A stretch of DNA of 64,000 nucleotides, taken from positions 11,007,447 to 11,071,446 of the forward strand of contig OX393568.1 of the NCBI GenBank assembly GCA_947652115.1. The letters are read 5' to 3'. A program made the position numbers and the translations under genes. Positions within the stretch are counted from its first letter, which is position 1. Every line of letters begins with the position of its first letter. Positions 10,643 through 22,384 of the stretch are shown piece after piece. The notes under the pieces are model-generated. The model made no database searches, was not told the origin of the DNA, and saw only the letters and a list, made by a program, of their open reading frames with translations. This DNA is from Blastomussa wellsi. Taxonomy: Eukaryota > Cnidaria > Anthozoa > Scleractinia > Plerogyridae.

Positions 10643-12129
10643 ATGTGTGTTGAAAACATATTCTTTAAAACAAAAAAACTTCAAATGAAAATTATGTTAG
10701 GGAAATCACAAGTTGCTCTTAGGAAGTGCAAAGGAAATAATAGATCTTTAAATGCAGGACAGTTGAAATGTGAAGGAGCAATAGAGCGCTTGATTCATCT
10801 TGATGAAGGATTCCAATTCTTGAAAGCATTAAGAGGTTCACCACCATATTTTGAAAAGGCTAAGAAAGATTTGTTTGCAATGATTAGACAATTAGGACCA
10901 GCTTCTATATTCTGTAGTTTTTCTTCAGCAGAAACACAATGGATACATTTCCTTCGAATACTTGGCCAGGTAGTTGATCACAAAGACTACACTACCAGTG
11001 AGCTTGAAAATATGAACTGGGATGAGAAATGCAGGCTTATTCAAAGTGACCTAGTGACATGTGCTAGACATTTTGATTATCAAATTAGTCAATTTCTCGC
11101 GAACTTTCTTTTTGGTAAAGCTCAACCATTAGGCAAAATTTCTGACTGATTTTACTTAGTAGAATACCAGCAGCGGGGCTCACCCCACATACACACATGC
11201 TTATATGGCTTGAAGATGCACCAGTATTTGGAGTCGACGATGGTGCTGCCGTTACAGACTTTATTGATAAAATAATTAGTTGTCAGTGGCCAGTTGATAA
11301 TTCAGAATTACATAAACTAGTGAACAGGCAAATTCACAGGCATTGTCACACTTGTAGAAAAAAGTCAAAGAATGAATGTCGATTTAACTATCCGCAACCT
11401 CCTATGAGAGCAACTGAAATTCTTTACCCTTTAGAAGCAGACATGCCACAAAATAAAATAAAACAGCACAAAGACACTTGGAAAATAATCAACAAGCAAT
11501 TAAATGATATGAAAGAAGGTGAACCTACATGTATAACATTTGAACAACTGCTTGTCAAATTAAAAGTTACTGAAAATGAATATTGACTAGCTGTCAGGTC
11601 ATCGTTAAATTCACCAACTGTGTTTTTAAAAAGAAAACCGAATGAGTTAAGAATAAACAACTATAAGCCTGCTTCCCTCGAGGCGTGGAGAGCAAACATG
11701 GATATCCAGTTTGTACTTGATGTGTATGCATGTGCCATGTATATAGTTTCATATATTTCTAAAGCACAAAAAGGAATGAGTGAACTTTTACGACAAGCAT
11801 GTGCTGAAGCCAGAAAAGGAAATTCTAGCATAAAGCAACAAGTCCGAGACATTGGAAACAAATTTTTAAACAGTGTCGAGATAAGTGCACAAGAAGCTGT
11901 TTACATTGTTTTACAGCTTCCTATGAAGAAGTCTTCTCGTCAAGTAATATTCATAAATACCACTCCTCCTAATGAAAGAGTTCAGCTTTTAAAATCAATA
12001 AATGACATTGAAGAAATGGATGATGATTGTGAAGATGTATATACCAATGGTCTTTTGCAAATATATGCAAAACGCCCTTTAAGCCTTGAATACTTAACAT
12101 TGGCAGATTGGGCTGCATGGTATGTATGA
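10643..12129 (+). pseudogene. Helitron Rep (HUH nickase) region
   Basis: Rolling-circle initiator domain. The frame from 10643 includes PASIFCSFSSAETQW and LFGKAQPLG. It is stopped by TGA 11147-11149, where a Trp is expected before FY.VEYQQRGSPHIH. The HUH motif HIH is at 11186-11194 and is followed at once by an extra AC (11195-11196) that shifts the frame. MLIWLEDAP continues from 11197. After another stop (11584-11586) the frame gives [16 protein letters not shown] and the two-tyrosine motif YIVSYISK at about 11740-11763. A small insertion near 12120 breaks the frame again. Family assignment is secure; the protein cannot be made intact. Confidence 0.88.
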
Positions 12130-14190
12130 CTCATGTGGAAAACCATATGCAAAAAAAATCATTCGAAAGAGATTCTGATAACCTTGCATTAGAAACAGCT
12201 AATGAGGAACAAAATGACAATGACCTTTTTGAGGATAATCTCATCAATCCCAAAAGTAACAAAAAAAGATCAAAGGCTAGAATTATAAGAAGTGTTTGGT
12301 ATAACTGTGAAAAAGATCCAGAAAAACATTATCGTGAATTAATAATGCTGTTTACGTCATGGAGAAATGAGGACACTAACTTGTTAGCTAACTGTTCCTC
12401 CTACCAAGAACGTTTCATAAATGTAAAAGATAGCATAAATAAGCAAATGAAACTATATGCTGTTTGCAGTGAAGACTTAGACAAAATCCATGAACACTTG
12501 ATTCATCTTGATGAAGACAATGATCATTTTGACTCAATAGCACCATTTACACAAAACAGAGAATACCAGGATGAGGCTGAGGGACTTCAAGATATGCATC
12601 ATGATCTCAATGAAAACTATGATTTATCAGAAGATGTTGGAATTCCTTCAGCAATAGAAACTAGTGAACCACTGATACTAAATGAATTACAAGACCAAGA
12701 GTACAGACGATTGGTGCAAACACTAAATCAAAAGCAAAAGGAATTTTTTTATCATATCTTGCATATTGTTAAAACATCAGACAAACCATTCTACTATTTC
12801 CTCTCTGGAGGAGCTGGAGTGGGCAAGTCCCATCTTGGTCAAATGTCTATATCAAGCAGCACTCAAATATTACAACTCCAGAGCTGGTGAAGACTTCAAT
12901 GATGTTAAAATACTGTTATTAGCACCAACTGGAAAAGCTGCTTTTGGCATACAAGGTAATACAATACACAGTACCTTGGCAATTCCAGCAAGTCAGTCAC
13001 TAAAGATTTATAAACCTCTTGACTCAAGTAGACTTAACACTCTGAGATGTAAACTTCGTGCAGTGAAACTAATATTTTTGGATGAAATTTCAATGGTTGG
13101 CAATACTATGTTTAATGTACAAATAAATAACAGATTAAAAGATATTATGGGCAGCAAAGAACCATTTGGAGGTGTGAGCATGATAGCACTTGGTGATTTA
13201 TTTCAGTTAGAACCTGTTATGGATGGTTGTGTGTTTAAAGATATGAACAACTCAGAATATCGCGCTCTTGCTCCCAACTTGTGGCAAGAACTATATACAA
13301 TGTTTGAATTAGAAGAAATTATGAGACAAAGAGAAAGCAAAGAATTTGCTCAACTTCTTAACAGATTAAGAGAAGGTAATCACACTCCAGAAGACATTGC
13401 AAAACTTAAAGAGAGATGCATTTCAGATAATTGTACAAATTACCCTATTGATGTCCCCCATTTCTTCATACAGAATTCTAAAGTTGATGAGTTTAATAGG
13501 AGAGTTCACATGGCTGCAACTGGTGACAAGTGTACAATTAAAGCCTTAGATAGTGTTGTGGGTGTTAACTCTGCAGAACTAAGGGATAAGATCTTAAAGC
13601 AAGTACCACTTGATCCTAGAAAAACTAAGCAATTACCTTTAAACCTTCAACTTGCTGAAGGTGAAAGAACAGAAATCGCAGTGAATCTAAGGACTGATGA
13701 TGGCATAACAAATGGTGCTGCTAATATTGTAAGGAAGATACAATTACATGACAAAAACAGACCTTCTGGAATAATATGGGTAGAATTTGACCAAGCACAT
13801 ATGTAGGAGGAAAAACTAGACATGATTACTAGACAAGGTATTGAACGCACATGGACTCCTATCAAACCTATCACTGCACAATTTGCAGTTGGAAGAAACA
13901 GAACAGCTCAGGTTGTGAGAAAGCAATTTCCATTGAGACCTGCAGCTGCTAAAACCATTCACAGATCACAAGGTGACACTGAGACAAGAATAGTAGTTAA
14001 CTTTAACACCAGGAGAACAATACCTCACATTCATTATGTAGGATTAAGTAGAGTAACAACTATAGAAGGGCTTTACATAACTGACCTTTGTGAGAACAAA
14101 ATAGCTGTAAATCATGATGTTAAAGCAGAAATGCAACGCTTACGGACAGAAAAGCATCTCCACTTTTCTTTAACTCCTATTTATGAAATA
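12108..14190 (+). pseudogene. Helitron Pif1-like helicase region
   Basis: Superfamily 1 DNA helicase half of the Helitron protein. Walker A is GGAGVGKS at about 12809-12832. One extra G near 12837 shifts the frame, which resumes as LVKCLYQAALKYYN. Later motifs are intact: LLAPTGKAAF, FLDEISMVG (Walker B), MIALGDLFQLEPV, and near the end HRSQGDTET and YVGLSRVTT (motif VI-like). A TAG at 13804-13806 interrupts the frame, with continuation MITRQGIERTW in the same phase. Reads straight into the endonuclease domain. Confidence 0.88.
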
Positions 14191-14192
14191 CA

Positions 14193-14609
14193 TGAACCTA
14201 CTGTTAAGTTATGCTTCCTTAATTCAAGATCATTGCATAAACATATAGAAGACATACGCAAAGATTTGAACTATTCACATACTGATGTCAGTATATTCTC
14301 AGAAACAAGGTTATATACTTAAGACAGCAATACTGCATACACAATTAGTGGCTACAGTTTATTTAGAAATGACAGTCAATGCACAACATGTAATACCAGA
14401 CCTTAGGTGGAACAGCTGTGTATTTTATTCCTGGGTATCCAGTTTGCATGAACACAAACGGCGTAGAAATAACTATTGTAAAACTTGAAAAAATACCACA
14501 AATTACCATAATAGGTGTGTATCGGTCACCCAAAGCCATCGATAAATTAACCGTTAAAGTGTCAAAGAAACTAGAAATATCGAAAATAAAACTCTTTTGT
14601 GTGGTGTAA
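14193..14609 (+). pseudogene. Helitron C-terminal endonuclease (EEP) domain fragment
   Basis: Begins KLCFLNSRSLHKHIEDI..DVSIFSETRL, which carries the Asn and Glu signatures of an endonuclease/exonuclease/phosphatase domain. After a stop and frameshift it continues YTISGYSLFRND, then PGYPVCMNTNGVEITIVKL and ITIIGVYRSPK. In Helentron-type elements an endonuclease derived from a non-LTR retrotransposon is fused after the helicase. The later catalytic Asp/His motifs are not seen, so the domain is incomplete. Confidence 0.75.
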
Positions 14610-14664
14610 CTGAGCTTAAAAGAGGATTCTGTTGCTTAAATGTTTCAAAAGGAAGCTTTAATAC

Positions 14665-14843
14665 GACATCTGTAAATGAGCTCCAAGCGTCGTAACTTGG
14701 CCGGGTAGGATTAGTTATTTGCTTTGTATTTTATAAACAAATAAAAGCATGAGTTGACATCTGTAAATGAGCTGCAATCGTCATAACTCCGGTAGGATTA
14801 GATATTCGCCTTGTATTTTATAAACAAATAATAGCACGTGTTG
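14665..14843. repeat. Two tandem copies of a ~91-bp unit
   Basis: Unit starts GACATCTGTAAATGAGCT and ends near GTATTTTATAAACAAATA; copies start at 14665 and 14756. Lies between the helicase-endonuclease gene and the RPA gene of the Helitron. The interval 14844-15148 is AT-rich and shows no other feature apart from the splice-acceptor-like tract TTTCTCTCAACAG ending at 15141. Confidence 0.8.
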
Positions 14844-15148
14844 TACGTAGTATTAAAACATGCAACTAACAGCAGCACTCATTTCCCATTGAGAACTGCT
14901 ACATGTAGTTTAAATTTTCTTGTGTTGTTTGAGGTTGCTGTCTAATTTTGGATAGTAACCCTGAACGCTCTCTTTTCCCCGCCATTTGATTAAAACTTAC
15001 AAAGGCAAGTATTACTTTGCTTTAAACATTACATTACAACTTTACATGTACAACGCAAAAATACAATTTCTTTAATTAAAATATATTATAATTTATTATC
15101 TTGCTACAAAGTATTCATTTTAAATCTCTTTCTCTCAACAGCTTTAAC

Positions 15149-16170
15149 ATGGACAAACCACATGAACTAACAGGATATCTCCATGCTGTATCGCCAGTGA
15201 AGAAAAGCTCAAAATCAAGCTACTTTGAAATGTTACTTCAAACTGGCTCTGGATAGTACCGTTAGAGCAATATGCTTTGCCACAAAAAAACACGATGACC
15301 TGGAAGCCAGAAGTTCAAAAAAGAGCCCTGTGAAGCTCAGCAACTTCCAAATGGATCTTAATTCAAATACAGTACTTATGGACAACAAAGTCCGAATTGA
15401 CGCAGCCAAGGTATCATTCGCACCAAAAGAAACACCACAAACAAATAACATGGCGTCACTCTCTGGTGTCCACTTCCAACAGCTGATAACAATTAACCCG
15501 AAAGTTACAAAGATCAGTGGTACAAAAAAAGTAACTACAGCGAATGGAGAAAAATGTAAAGCTGAATGCTTCCTCAGCGATCCATCCGGAACAATAACAT
15601 TAACTCTCTGGGAAGACAAAATAAATGAAGTCAGGGAAGGAAAAACTTGTACATTCCATAACGTTAGAGTCATAAAAGAATACAAGTCTGACAAACTGGC
15701 CTTGGGCACAACGATGCATGACTGTACAGTGTCGGAAGCAGAGGACTTCATTGAATCCTTACCCCAGTCTGTTGAACTGCCTGATTCTTTTACAACCACA
15801 GAGGCCAAGGTTGAAGTCATTGGTCTGCTAACATTCGGAAAGTACCTTTCATGTTTTCAGTGCCACAAAAAGGTAGCAGATGGATCTTTTACTGCCAAGA
15901 TTATAATTTGTGGTAACTGTAATCTGACGCAAAAAAAGAGATAAATGTATCACCAACTGTTTTGCACAAGTTTAAGTTTCACAAGATGACAACCAATTCA
16001 CTGTAACATTCTTCCAAGAACAAATTAAAAAAGTCTTTAATATCTTACAACGTCCACAAACACTGGATGAAGAAAAGATAACAGAAGCACTCTTAGATGC
16101 TCCAATCTTAAAAATAAAATATGACAATAAATCAAAGATCATAAACGAGGTATCTCCCTATATCATTTGA
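15149..16170 (+). pseudogene. Helitron-associated RPA-like single-strand DNA-binding protein
   Basis: OB-fold protein of the replication protein A type, encoded separately in many animal Helitrons and thought to bind ssDNA during rolling-circle transposition. ATG at 15149 opens MDKPHELTGYLHAVSPVKKS. A one-base shift near 15238 moves to DSTVRAICFATKKH. It then reads SPVKLSNFQMD, KCKAECFLSDPSGTITLTLW (an OB-fold) and, at about residue 220, a Cys-rich CFQCHKK..CGNCN zinc-ribbon-like pair. After a stop at 15942-15944 another frame gives FTVTFFQEQIKKVFNI to a final TGA at 16168. A pyrimidine tract ending CAG lies just before the ATG. Inactive by frameshift. Confidence 0.8.
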
Positions 16171-16860
16171 ATAGCTGTTCATGTACTTCCCTCATCATTG
16201 GCAAAGGTTGAAAACACAAACGTGGGAAGTGCAAACCTGTACAAACAAAATTACAAAGTTCTTTTATTAATGCCAGATTTACGCTCACATACAGCCTGTA
16301 AGACAGTATGCACAGGCAGAAATGCTGTTATAGTTTATTCCTATTAAAATCATTGTGTAAATGATTTCCATCAAAAACTAACAATATACAACATTGAATG
16401 AGTGGTTCAGTTGCTATTAATTAGATTACAGTTTATTGCAATTTTTTGGCAATTTCGTTAACTGTGAGTAGTTCCGTTACAGTTATTGCCACTTAAACAG
16501 TTCTTGAAGTACCATTAAGTTTCGTTACAGTTCATTACAACATAAATATACCATGTGGAATTACTAATGTTTAACAAAATAAGTTGTGTTAATAAAAGCA
16601 TTTGAATTACCACATTGTCTTTGCCACTGCGTTACGATTTTTTCCGGTACACTTGTTTCCATACCTTTATATGTTACATGCAGTTCATTTTGAAAAATAT
16701 CAATGCTAATGGACATACAACATAGTGAACACAAGGCAAAAAAAACACCCTAGTATAAAAGAAACAGAAGTAATACACTTGATTGCATAAAATAAAACTA
16801 TCCACTCCCAGGAAACACCTTGCACTATCAAATGTTAGCATAGCGGACCTTTTTTTAAAA
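16171..16860. other. AT-rich stretch, no gene seen
   Basis: Several short phrases like GTTACAGTT recur, but there is no coding frame or clear repeat. May contain the 3' end of the Helitron; no terminal CTRR-with-hairpin end was recognised. Confidence 0.3.
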
Positions 16861-16869
16861 AAATCACTG

Positions 16870-17370
16870 GAGTAACATATGCCACTGTTCTTTGTGAAAA
16901 CGCCATCCTATTGCAGCAGACACAAGTACCCGTTGGGTACCTATTTTTCCACACGTGTCCGTGAACATCTCTTGTCAGACAAGTCCTCACACATCTTCAA
17001 ACACTTACTAAGCTCAGAACGTTGTCGTCGATCTTGCTCTGCGGATTGTTTCAAAATCCTTGATTCCGCCCCTACTAAATTTCAACTTAAACTTTAGGAG
17101 GCTATGCATATAAATTGGGAAAAGCCTAATTTAAACCAACAAGTTCATCACGTCAACCTGACGCTTACGCTTTAGGTTTTGTATTCTTTCAACACCTTGT
17201 TACTCACTCAAATATGTAATCAATTTTTGTCACTTAATCATAATTAATTATGCATGTTTCGCTTGGTTGTTATATAGTCGTAACGGTTTTTCAAATAACT
17301 GACGATGATGCTCGTAACATCGAAACATGTCTTTTAAATTAAAGAATGTCGTAATCTTCTTAAAAAACAA
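16870..17370 (+). mobile_element. Penelope-like element, 5'-truncated 3' end (GIY-YIG remnant)
   Basis: Reads FSTRVREHLLSDKSSHIFKHL, then RRSCSADCFKILDSA and FQLKL; after a stop it continues EAMHINWEKPNLNQQ. This is the C-terminal half of the GIY-YIG nuclease domain of PLEs. The catalytic GIY-YIG start is lost, with only YFSTRVREHL left. The downstream part carries a hammerhead-like motif at 17299 and ends around 17370. Confidence 0.75.
17299..17332 (+). ncRNA. Hammerhead-ribozyme-like motif in PLE 3' region
   Basis: CTGACGA (the CUGANGA core), then GATG..CATC as a 4-bp helix II, then GAAAC and a GTC cleavage-type triplet after very few bases (minimal helix III). This order matches the minimal type I hammerheads described in Penelope-like elements. 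Helix I pairing is weak here. Confidence 0.5.
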
Positions 17371-18039
17371 TGAATAACTCGTTGCGTGACTGCACAGTTG
17401 ACTGCGCTGCACGTGAACTAAATTAAAATTGGACCAATCGAAAAGCACGATAGAAAGTAATACGATACAAGCCAATCAGAAATGAATACACAGATTCTTG
17501 CAAACCTGCGGGGGTCGGAACAAGTTTTTGGGAGCCGTTGCGCGGACGGACTAAACGGTTTGTCCGTCTGCGACGTAGGCTACCTTATATAAGAACCTTT
17601 TTATATTTGCTTGGCTAAAAATGTTCTTATATTTTGGGGGTATTAAAATGGCAAATTTCTGCCAGCAGGTTATCAAACCACTAGGTTCTTACACGCGAGT
17701 TTTTAATGTAGTGATGTTTCTAGTGCGGGCGCTTTGTAGTAAACTTGTCAGCACAGTAATCTGAGTTTGAGAAACTCACTGCCTTTCGTCTCCACCGTCA
17801 TTCCGTGATCTTTGGATCGTTCGGATGTCTGTCAAATGTAGAATGTCATCAATGCCATAGCAACAGTAAGCCGATCCATAGAGTTATCTGTCAATACATC
17901 ATTAATTCTGACATTTCGCATGTCATCAGTCGCATAGAACAAAGAAAACTAGAATAGCTTTTTTCAACTGTATCTCGAAAATAAAAATTGCCGTAAATGT
18001 ACACACATTTTAGGTTCGTTTACAGCCACCCTTCAACGG
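17371..18039. other. No gene seen
   Basis: AT-rich, with a short self-complementary patch around GGACGGACTAAACGGTTTGTCCGTC (about 17545-17570). No coding potential recognised. Confidence 0.3.
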
Positions 18040-18305
18040 ATTCAGCTGAAATTTTGCTGAAATGTTCCTTAAGTTGGCTCGATCGGATTTTTGAGTGATG
18101 ATATCTTTCAACTTTCAGCAGCTAGTGTACCGCCAAAGAGTATCTGACAGAAAATCGATTGCTCCAAGTGCACCAGAGAAAGATAGAAGTTTCAGATGAA
18201 ATACGTTTTAGCGTAATTGGAGTAACCATAGCAACGTAGTGACGTCATGCCCCACTTTACTCAAGACCGAATGACTTGTCACCAAGACATATTTGAGAAT
18301 AAAAA
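18040..18305 (-). repeat. PLE-flanking repeat, minus orientation
   Basis: Matches the reverse complement of 49965-50215 and of the right flank at 20640-20930. Shared phrases include CAGAAAATCGATTGCTCCA, GTTTCAGATGAA and GTAACCATAGCAACGTAGTG. The match ends near 18285 (TTGTCACCAAG). Confidence 0.8.
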
Positions 18306-19322
18306 TTAGTGACAATAATTGTGAATGACGTTTCGATGAATCGCTCATCATTTTCAAATTCGTAAAAACTAAAAAGTCAAATTCTTGTGAGTTCTTTGTA
18401 TACTAAAAATGTGTGTGAAAATCTCGTTGCATGTAATTAAACACTTCAATGTGGAACGTAGGAAGTGATAATTAGGTACTAAATTTTCTCTTTGATTGAG
18501 TCAGATTGAGTGTTCAGCTCAGGTTTTTTTCTTGGATAAAGAGCATTTCGTAAATTAAGCATTCAAATTTCCCACGACATTTCTTAAGAATGGTAAATTG
18601 TTCCTGAAGATCTTTGTTTCTCTGATTGTGGGCGTCACACAGGTGTTTGCCAATGGCAGAGTGCTTGTGTTCCTCAATGCGTTGAAAAAGGTGTCGGCAA
18701 GTATAACCAACATAATCCGCATCACACAGATCACATTTGAATTTGTAGACTGATTGATTTATTAACGGTGGTTTAGGCTCTGCTACTTTGATGTCGTCTG
18801 CAATTTTCTTGCTTGTAAACACTGGGCGCAGATCACTATATATTTTCTTTCCAAGATCGGACAACTGTCTTCGTACAACGTCGGCTGATCTTTGATCCTT
18901 GAACGGCAGAATAATTCGAACGGGTGCATTCGTTTGAACATCGCGACTCGACGAATCTAGCTATTGTAGAAATAATAAGCTTCTCTGGGTACTTCAGTTT
19001 TAAGAAGATCGCTTTCAAGTTGTCACATTCTTCAGCAAACAGATCAGATGAGGATGAGAGACAGTGGGCTCGGTTCAACATAGTCATTAGAAGGGATCGT
19101 TTGTAACGGGCATCAACATGGCTCTGATAGTGGAAAAGTAGGCCTTTATTTGTTGTTTTCCTGTAGACACACGTTTTCAGCTGTTTCCCAATCTTTATGA
19201 GTTCCAAACCGATTAAAGGTAGTTTGTTGTTGTTTGCAACTTCCATCATGAAGCTGATTGCCGGGTGTGCTTCGTTTAATGTTGCCAAGAAAGCCGTAGC
19301 AGTTGGAATATCTTAAGCGCAA
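18306..19322 (-). mobile_element. Penelope-like element, minus strand, RT C-terminus plus GIY-YIG nuclease
   Basis: 5'-truncated PLE. From 19288 down: PLIGLELIKIG, CVYRKTTNKGLLFHYQSHVD, KRSLLMTMLNRAH and KLKYPEKLI, the thumb/linker after the reverse transcriptase. One frameshift lies near 18930, after which IILPFKDQRSADVVRRQ continues. Then come KKIYSDLRPVFTSKKIAD and the GIY-YIG domain VYKFKCDLCDADYVGYTCRH, with HLFQRIEEHK. The protein ends at 18514. The RT catalytic region is missing because the copy starts at about 19322, where a different repeat begins. A hammerhead-like motif sits in its 3' region at 18322-18350. Confidence 0.85.
18322..18350 (-). ncRNA. Hammerhead-like motif in PLE 3' region (degenerate)
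   Basis: On the minus strand TGATGA, a GATGA..TCATC hairpin, then GAAAC and GTC. The first core C is replaced, so activity is doubtful. Positioned as in the other PLE copies. Confidence 0.4.
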
Positions 19323-20933
19323 TGTTTACCAAAGTTGAGGCTACAAATTGACAGCCTTGAATGTTTCAATGAGGTTGAAACTCGGGACTATATTAAATAT
19401 TGGTTAATCTACCTGAAGAATAATTTTTAAAAAAATTTATCTACCATTTTAATAAACGTAGGGTCAATTTTGACGAAAATGCAAAATAACACTCCACTCC
19501 AGTTCATATTCAGGCCAGTGCTTTCAGAAATCGAATAGAACGGTTTTTCTAAGATTTTCACCAAATGTAATTGGATGCTATTCAATTTATTTCAGACCAA
19601 AGTCATCTTACATCAGGCCTAGTGAAAAACATTCAAGAAATAATACGATTTTGTTCTATTTTAACACCTTAAGGTGGATGGTACCAGTTTTCAGGTTTTT
19701 GACTGTGTCAACTTTGGAAGAAAAGAGCAAAATATCAATCCAAGGTCATAACAAAATGTTCGTATGATTCAATTCCATATTTTGTTCTTGACCAAAAATA
19801 ACAAGTATTTCGTCATCAGCTGTCACCATGGTAACGGAACTTGATGATTATTCGGACCTACTTAAACGTGAAAAAAGGCAATTTTGTGAGTAGAGAAAAA
19901 TTCCTTTCGTAGAATTTTTTAAAATTACGTCTGACGTTTCCTCTCAGTAAGGGGAAAATATTGAAACAATAAAAAAATAGGGTCACCAGGCTTGTTCTCT
20001 TGGAAAAGCCTTCGCGAGTTCAACAATATCCACGCGCGTCGTCACGCACTTCAAAATCTTGACTTTTTATGACAAGCACTTACTCATGCTCAGTTTTGAC
20101 TACCGCTGACCTATTCGCGTTCATACACGCGCGACCACGCAATTACCGTCGTTTTGTTTTCCTTGGTCTTTGACACTACTTTGAGGATCGTCTTCGAGAA
20201 TCTCGACTTCACTGCCGTGGAATTAGTTAGCAGTTGTGCCGTGAACTGTTTTATTGAATGTTTCGCCTTCCTTTTAACGATTTCCTTTCAAAGTTTTGTT
20301 TGATTTGCCACATTCTGTTGAAACCGAAGCTGTCAGAAACGATAAGATCTTTGCGATCGCCGACAGGATCGATCGCAGCGTCAAACGGGAATGGCATTGA
20401 GTTCCAAAAAATAAATTTGACGCATTTCGAATTGCCCAAGAACCGGCGCTCAAAGAACAACTTTCCTGTTGATCCAATCTCTGATAAACAGAACAAAAGC
20501 AACCTTGCATGTATTAACCCACGCGCCGCCATATTTGTTTTGTATTTTCAGCTATAAATCGCTAACTATCTCGCGCGTGACGCGCACGCTCGTCACCAGA
20601 CTTCCCACGTACGAAAAACTGGTACGATCCACCTTAAAATTTTACCGTAAATTTTCTCGAAATCGCTCTTATAAATTTTTTTCAAGTTTGGCGGACCTCA
20701 AGAAAAGTATGTCAGGTTAAAGATCCAGGAAGGGTTTTCCAAAATTATTCCTTGATGACAGGTTATTCGGTCTCGCGTAAAGTGCGACATGACGTCACTA
20801 CGTTGCTATGGTAACTCCGATCGCGATAACATTAACTTCATCTGAAACTTTGACTTTTCTCTAGTGCACCTGGAGCAATCGATTTTCTGTCAGATACTGT
20901 GTGGTACACTAGCTGCTCAAAGCTGCTAAAAGT
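19323..20933 (+). repeat. PLE-flanking repeat, plus orientation, split by a TTAA element
   Basis: 19323-19672 and 20634-20933 together match 49636-50215 (start AATGTTTACCAAAG, later TTGGATGCTATTC and TTTCAGACCAAAGTCATC, then GGACCTCAAGAAAAGTATG and CAATCGATTTTCTGTCAGATAC). The two halves are separated by the inserted element 19673-20633. Confidence 0.85.
19673..20633. mobile_element. Non-autonomous DNA transposon with TTAA target duplication
   Basis: Ends GGTGGATGGTACCAGTTTT and its complement (..AAAACTGGTACGATCCACC), flanked on both sides by TTAA (19669-19672, 20634-20637). 961 bp with no transposase. It splits an older repeat at a readable site. TTAA duplications are typical of piggyBac and Kolobok; which one this belongs to is not decided. 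Confidence 0.85.
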
Positions 20934-21640
20934 GTGTCTCCGCTTTCTAAATTTCGACCTGGTTAAAAAATTATAACTTTGTTTGTTTAAGGTTATCACA
21001 AGCTTTAGAACCTCGAACTTTAGAGTGGCATAAAAATAAAACAAAGTGATGATCGACAAATCTGAGACACACTTTTGAAGGGCCATGTGTAACGAATCAT
21101 TTGCGACGCTAAACACGTTGCGGCAACAATTGAGGCGTGTAAACGAACTTGATAAAGACAAGAGGGGAAATACCACTTCACTGCGCAAAAATTCTAGACT
21201 TATTATCCTTTCTAAGAAAGAGAAGGTGTAATAGAATTCCTCCTTTATTAAGCTTTCCGAAAATGTATACTTTTCCCTCCCCCCTTTTTTTTTTTTTTTG
21301 GGGGGGGGGGGATTTTTTTAAGCTTCGCCACGGAAACGTGTTAGCGAGAAGTTGTCAATTGAGGTATAGAGGGCTAAACTAATAATCATTCGTTTGCGGC
21401 CGCCACCTTGGAAGAGTAATGTACAGAGGGCAAGAGAGAGTCAAAAGTGGCCCCAGTGGACAGATGATGAGTTAAAAAAATTACTACCCTCCGCCCATTA
21501 AGACACCCCTACCCTCTACCCATGACACAGCCACGATGGCGGCATATAATGGCGGAATGATTCAACCAGCGTTTGAACACCAAATAACGCCTGCATTAGG
21601 GCCACCCAATTTTTAACCTGTGAAACTTGGTTACACTTAA
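20934..21640. other. No gene; homopolymer T/G tract
   Basis: Holds AAAAGTGTGTCTC at about 20928 with its complement at about 21063, and a C/T/G homopolymer run at about 21268-21312 (CCCCCCTTTT.. then GGGGGGGGGG), prone to slippage and assembly error. No coding region seen. Confidence 0.5.
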
Positions 21641-22384
21641 GGTGGCCGAACATAGTTTTTGCGAGGCAGCATGCACACAAGGATAAAACAAAAAACATGG
21701 AGCCGAAAGAGTGATGAGTTTTTTGTTCTAAGGTAGTTTTATGAGGCATTTTTCTTCTTAAAATGAGCGTGTGTTGTAAACATAAGTCTTGTTAGAATAG
21801 CATGTCAGAAAAAGTCAAATTTGGCAGGTGTTTAAGTGTTTCTATAAGACGGCACAGCGCATGCGTAGTTAGTCAAAAAATTGACACTGAACTCTTTTGG
21901 TCCAGTCTTTCCAAAATATGTGTATTTCTCTAAAAATGCCTGTTAAAATTTCACAAAATTTGGCAGGAAAATATTCAAGGAAACAAGAAAGTAAGTTGTT
22001 ACAAAAATTCTGAAATTTAACAGAGGAAATTGTAAATAATGGAGTTACCTTTCTAGAACGGATTGCTCAAAATTGATCTGTCAAAAATCATTAGAATAGT
22101 TTCCACGTGTGGGTATCGTGACAAGTTTTGTTTCAGGCAAATGATAGAGAAAATCTAACGACTGAATTTTCCGAAAATACACAAAACCCAATTTTAAATT
22201 GAGGTTTATGTCAAGTCATGTTACCACGGCAACAGCACACACATCAGTGCAACTATCAAAATTCAAAAGTCTATCCTTTTAACTCATGTCGTGCCAATTT
22301 TGGGGACCTAGAGTTCAATGGTTTTAGAATAAAAGGCAAATGCTACACAAGTTTCAAAACCTGTGTAAACTGTGTTTGGCCACC
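21641..22384. mobile_element. Second TTAA-flanked inverted-repeat element
   Basis: Left end GGTGGCCGAACATAGTTTT at 21641; right end AAACTGTGTTTGGCCACC at 22384; TTAA at 21637-21640 and 22385-22388. 744 bp, non-coding. Shares the GGTGG terminus and TTAA duplication with 19673-20633 but not the interior, so the two may be related families. Confidence 0.85.

Larger units (their letters stand above)
5217..16170 (+). mobile_element. Helitron (Rep-helicase-endonuclease plus RPA), split by a Harbinger insertion
   Basis: Decayed plus-strand Helitron whose parts stay in order. They are: a Cys-rich N-terminal segment (5217-5478), the nested Harbinger (5479-9859), the rest of the N-terminal region and Rep (9860-12129), a Pif1-like helicase (12108-14150), an endonuclease/exonuclease/phosphatase domain (about 14200-14609) and a separate RPA-like ORF (15149-16170). 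This order matches the Helentron-like group of animal Helitrons that carry a C-terminal endonuclease. Outer ends were not located: I see no convincing terminal hairpin, so the limits given are those of coding remnants. Many frameshifts and stops mark an old, inactive copy. Confidence 0.85.
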
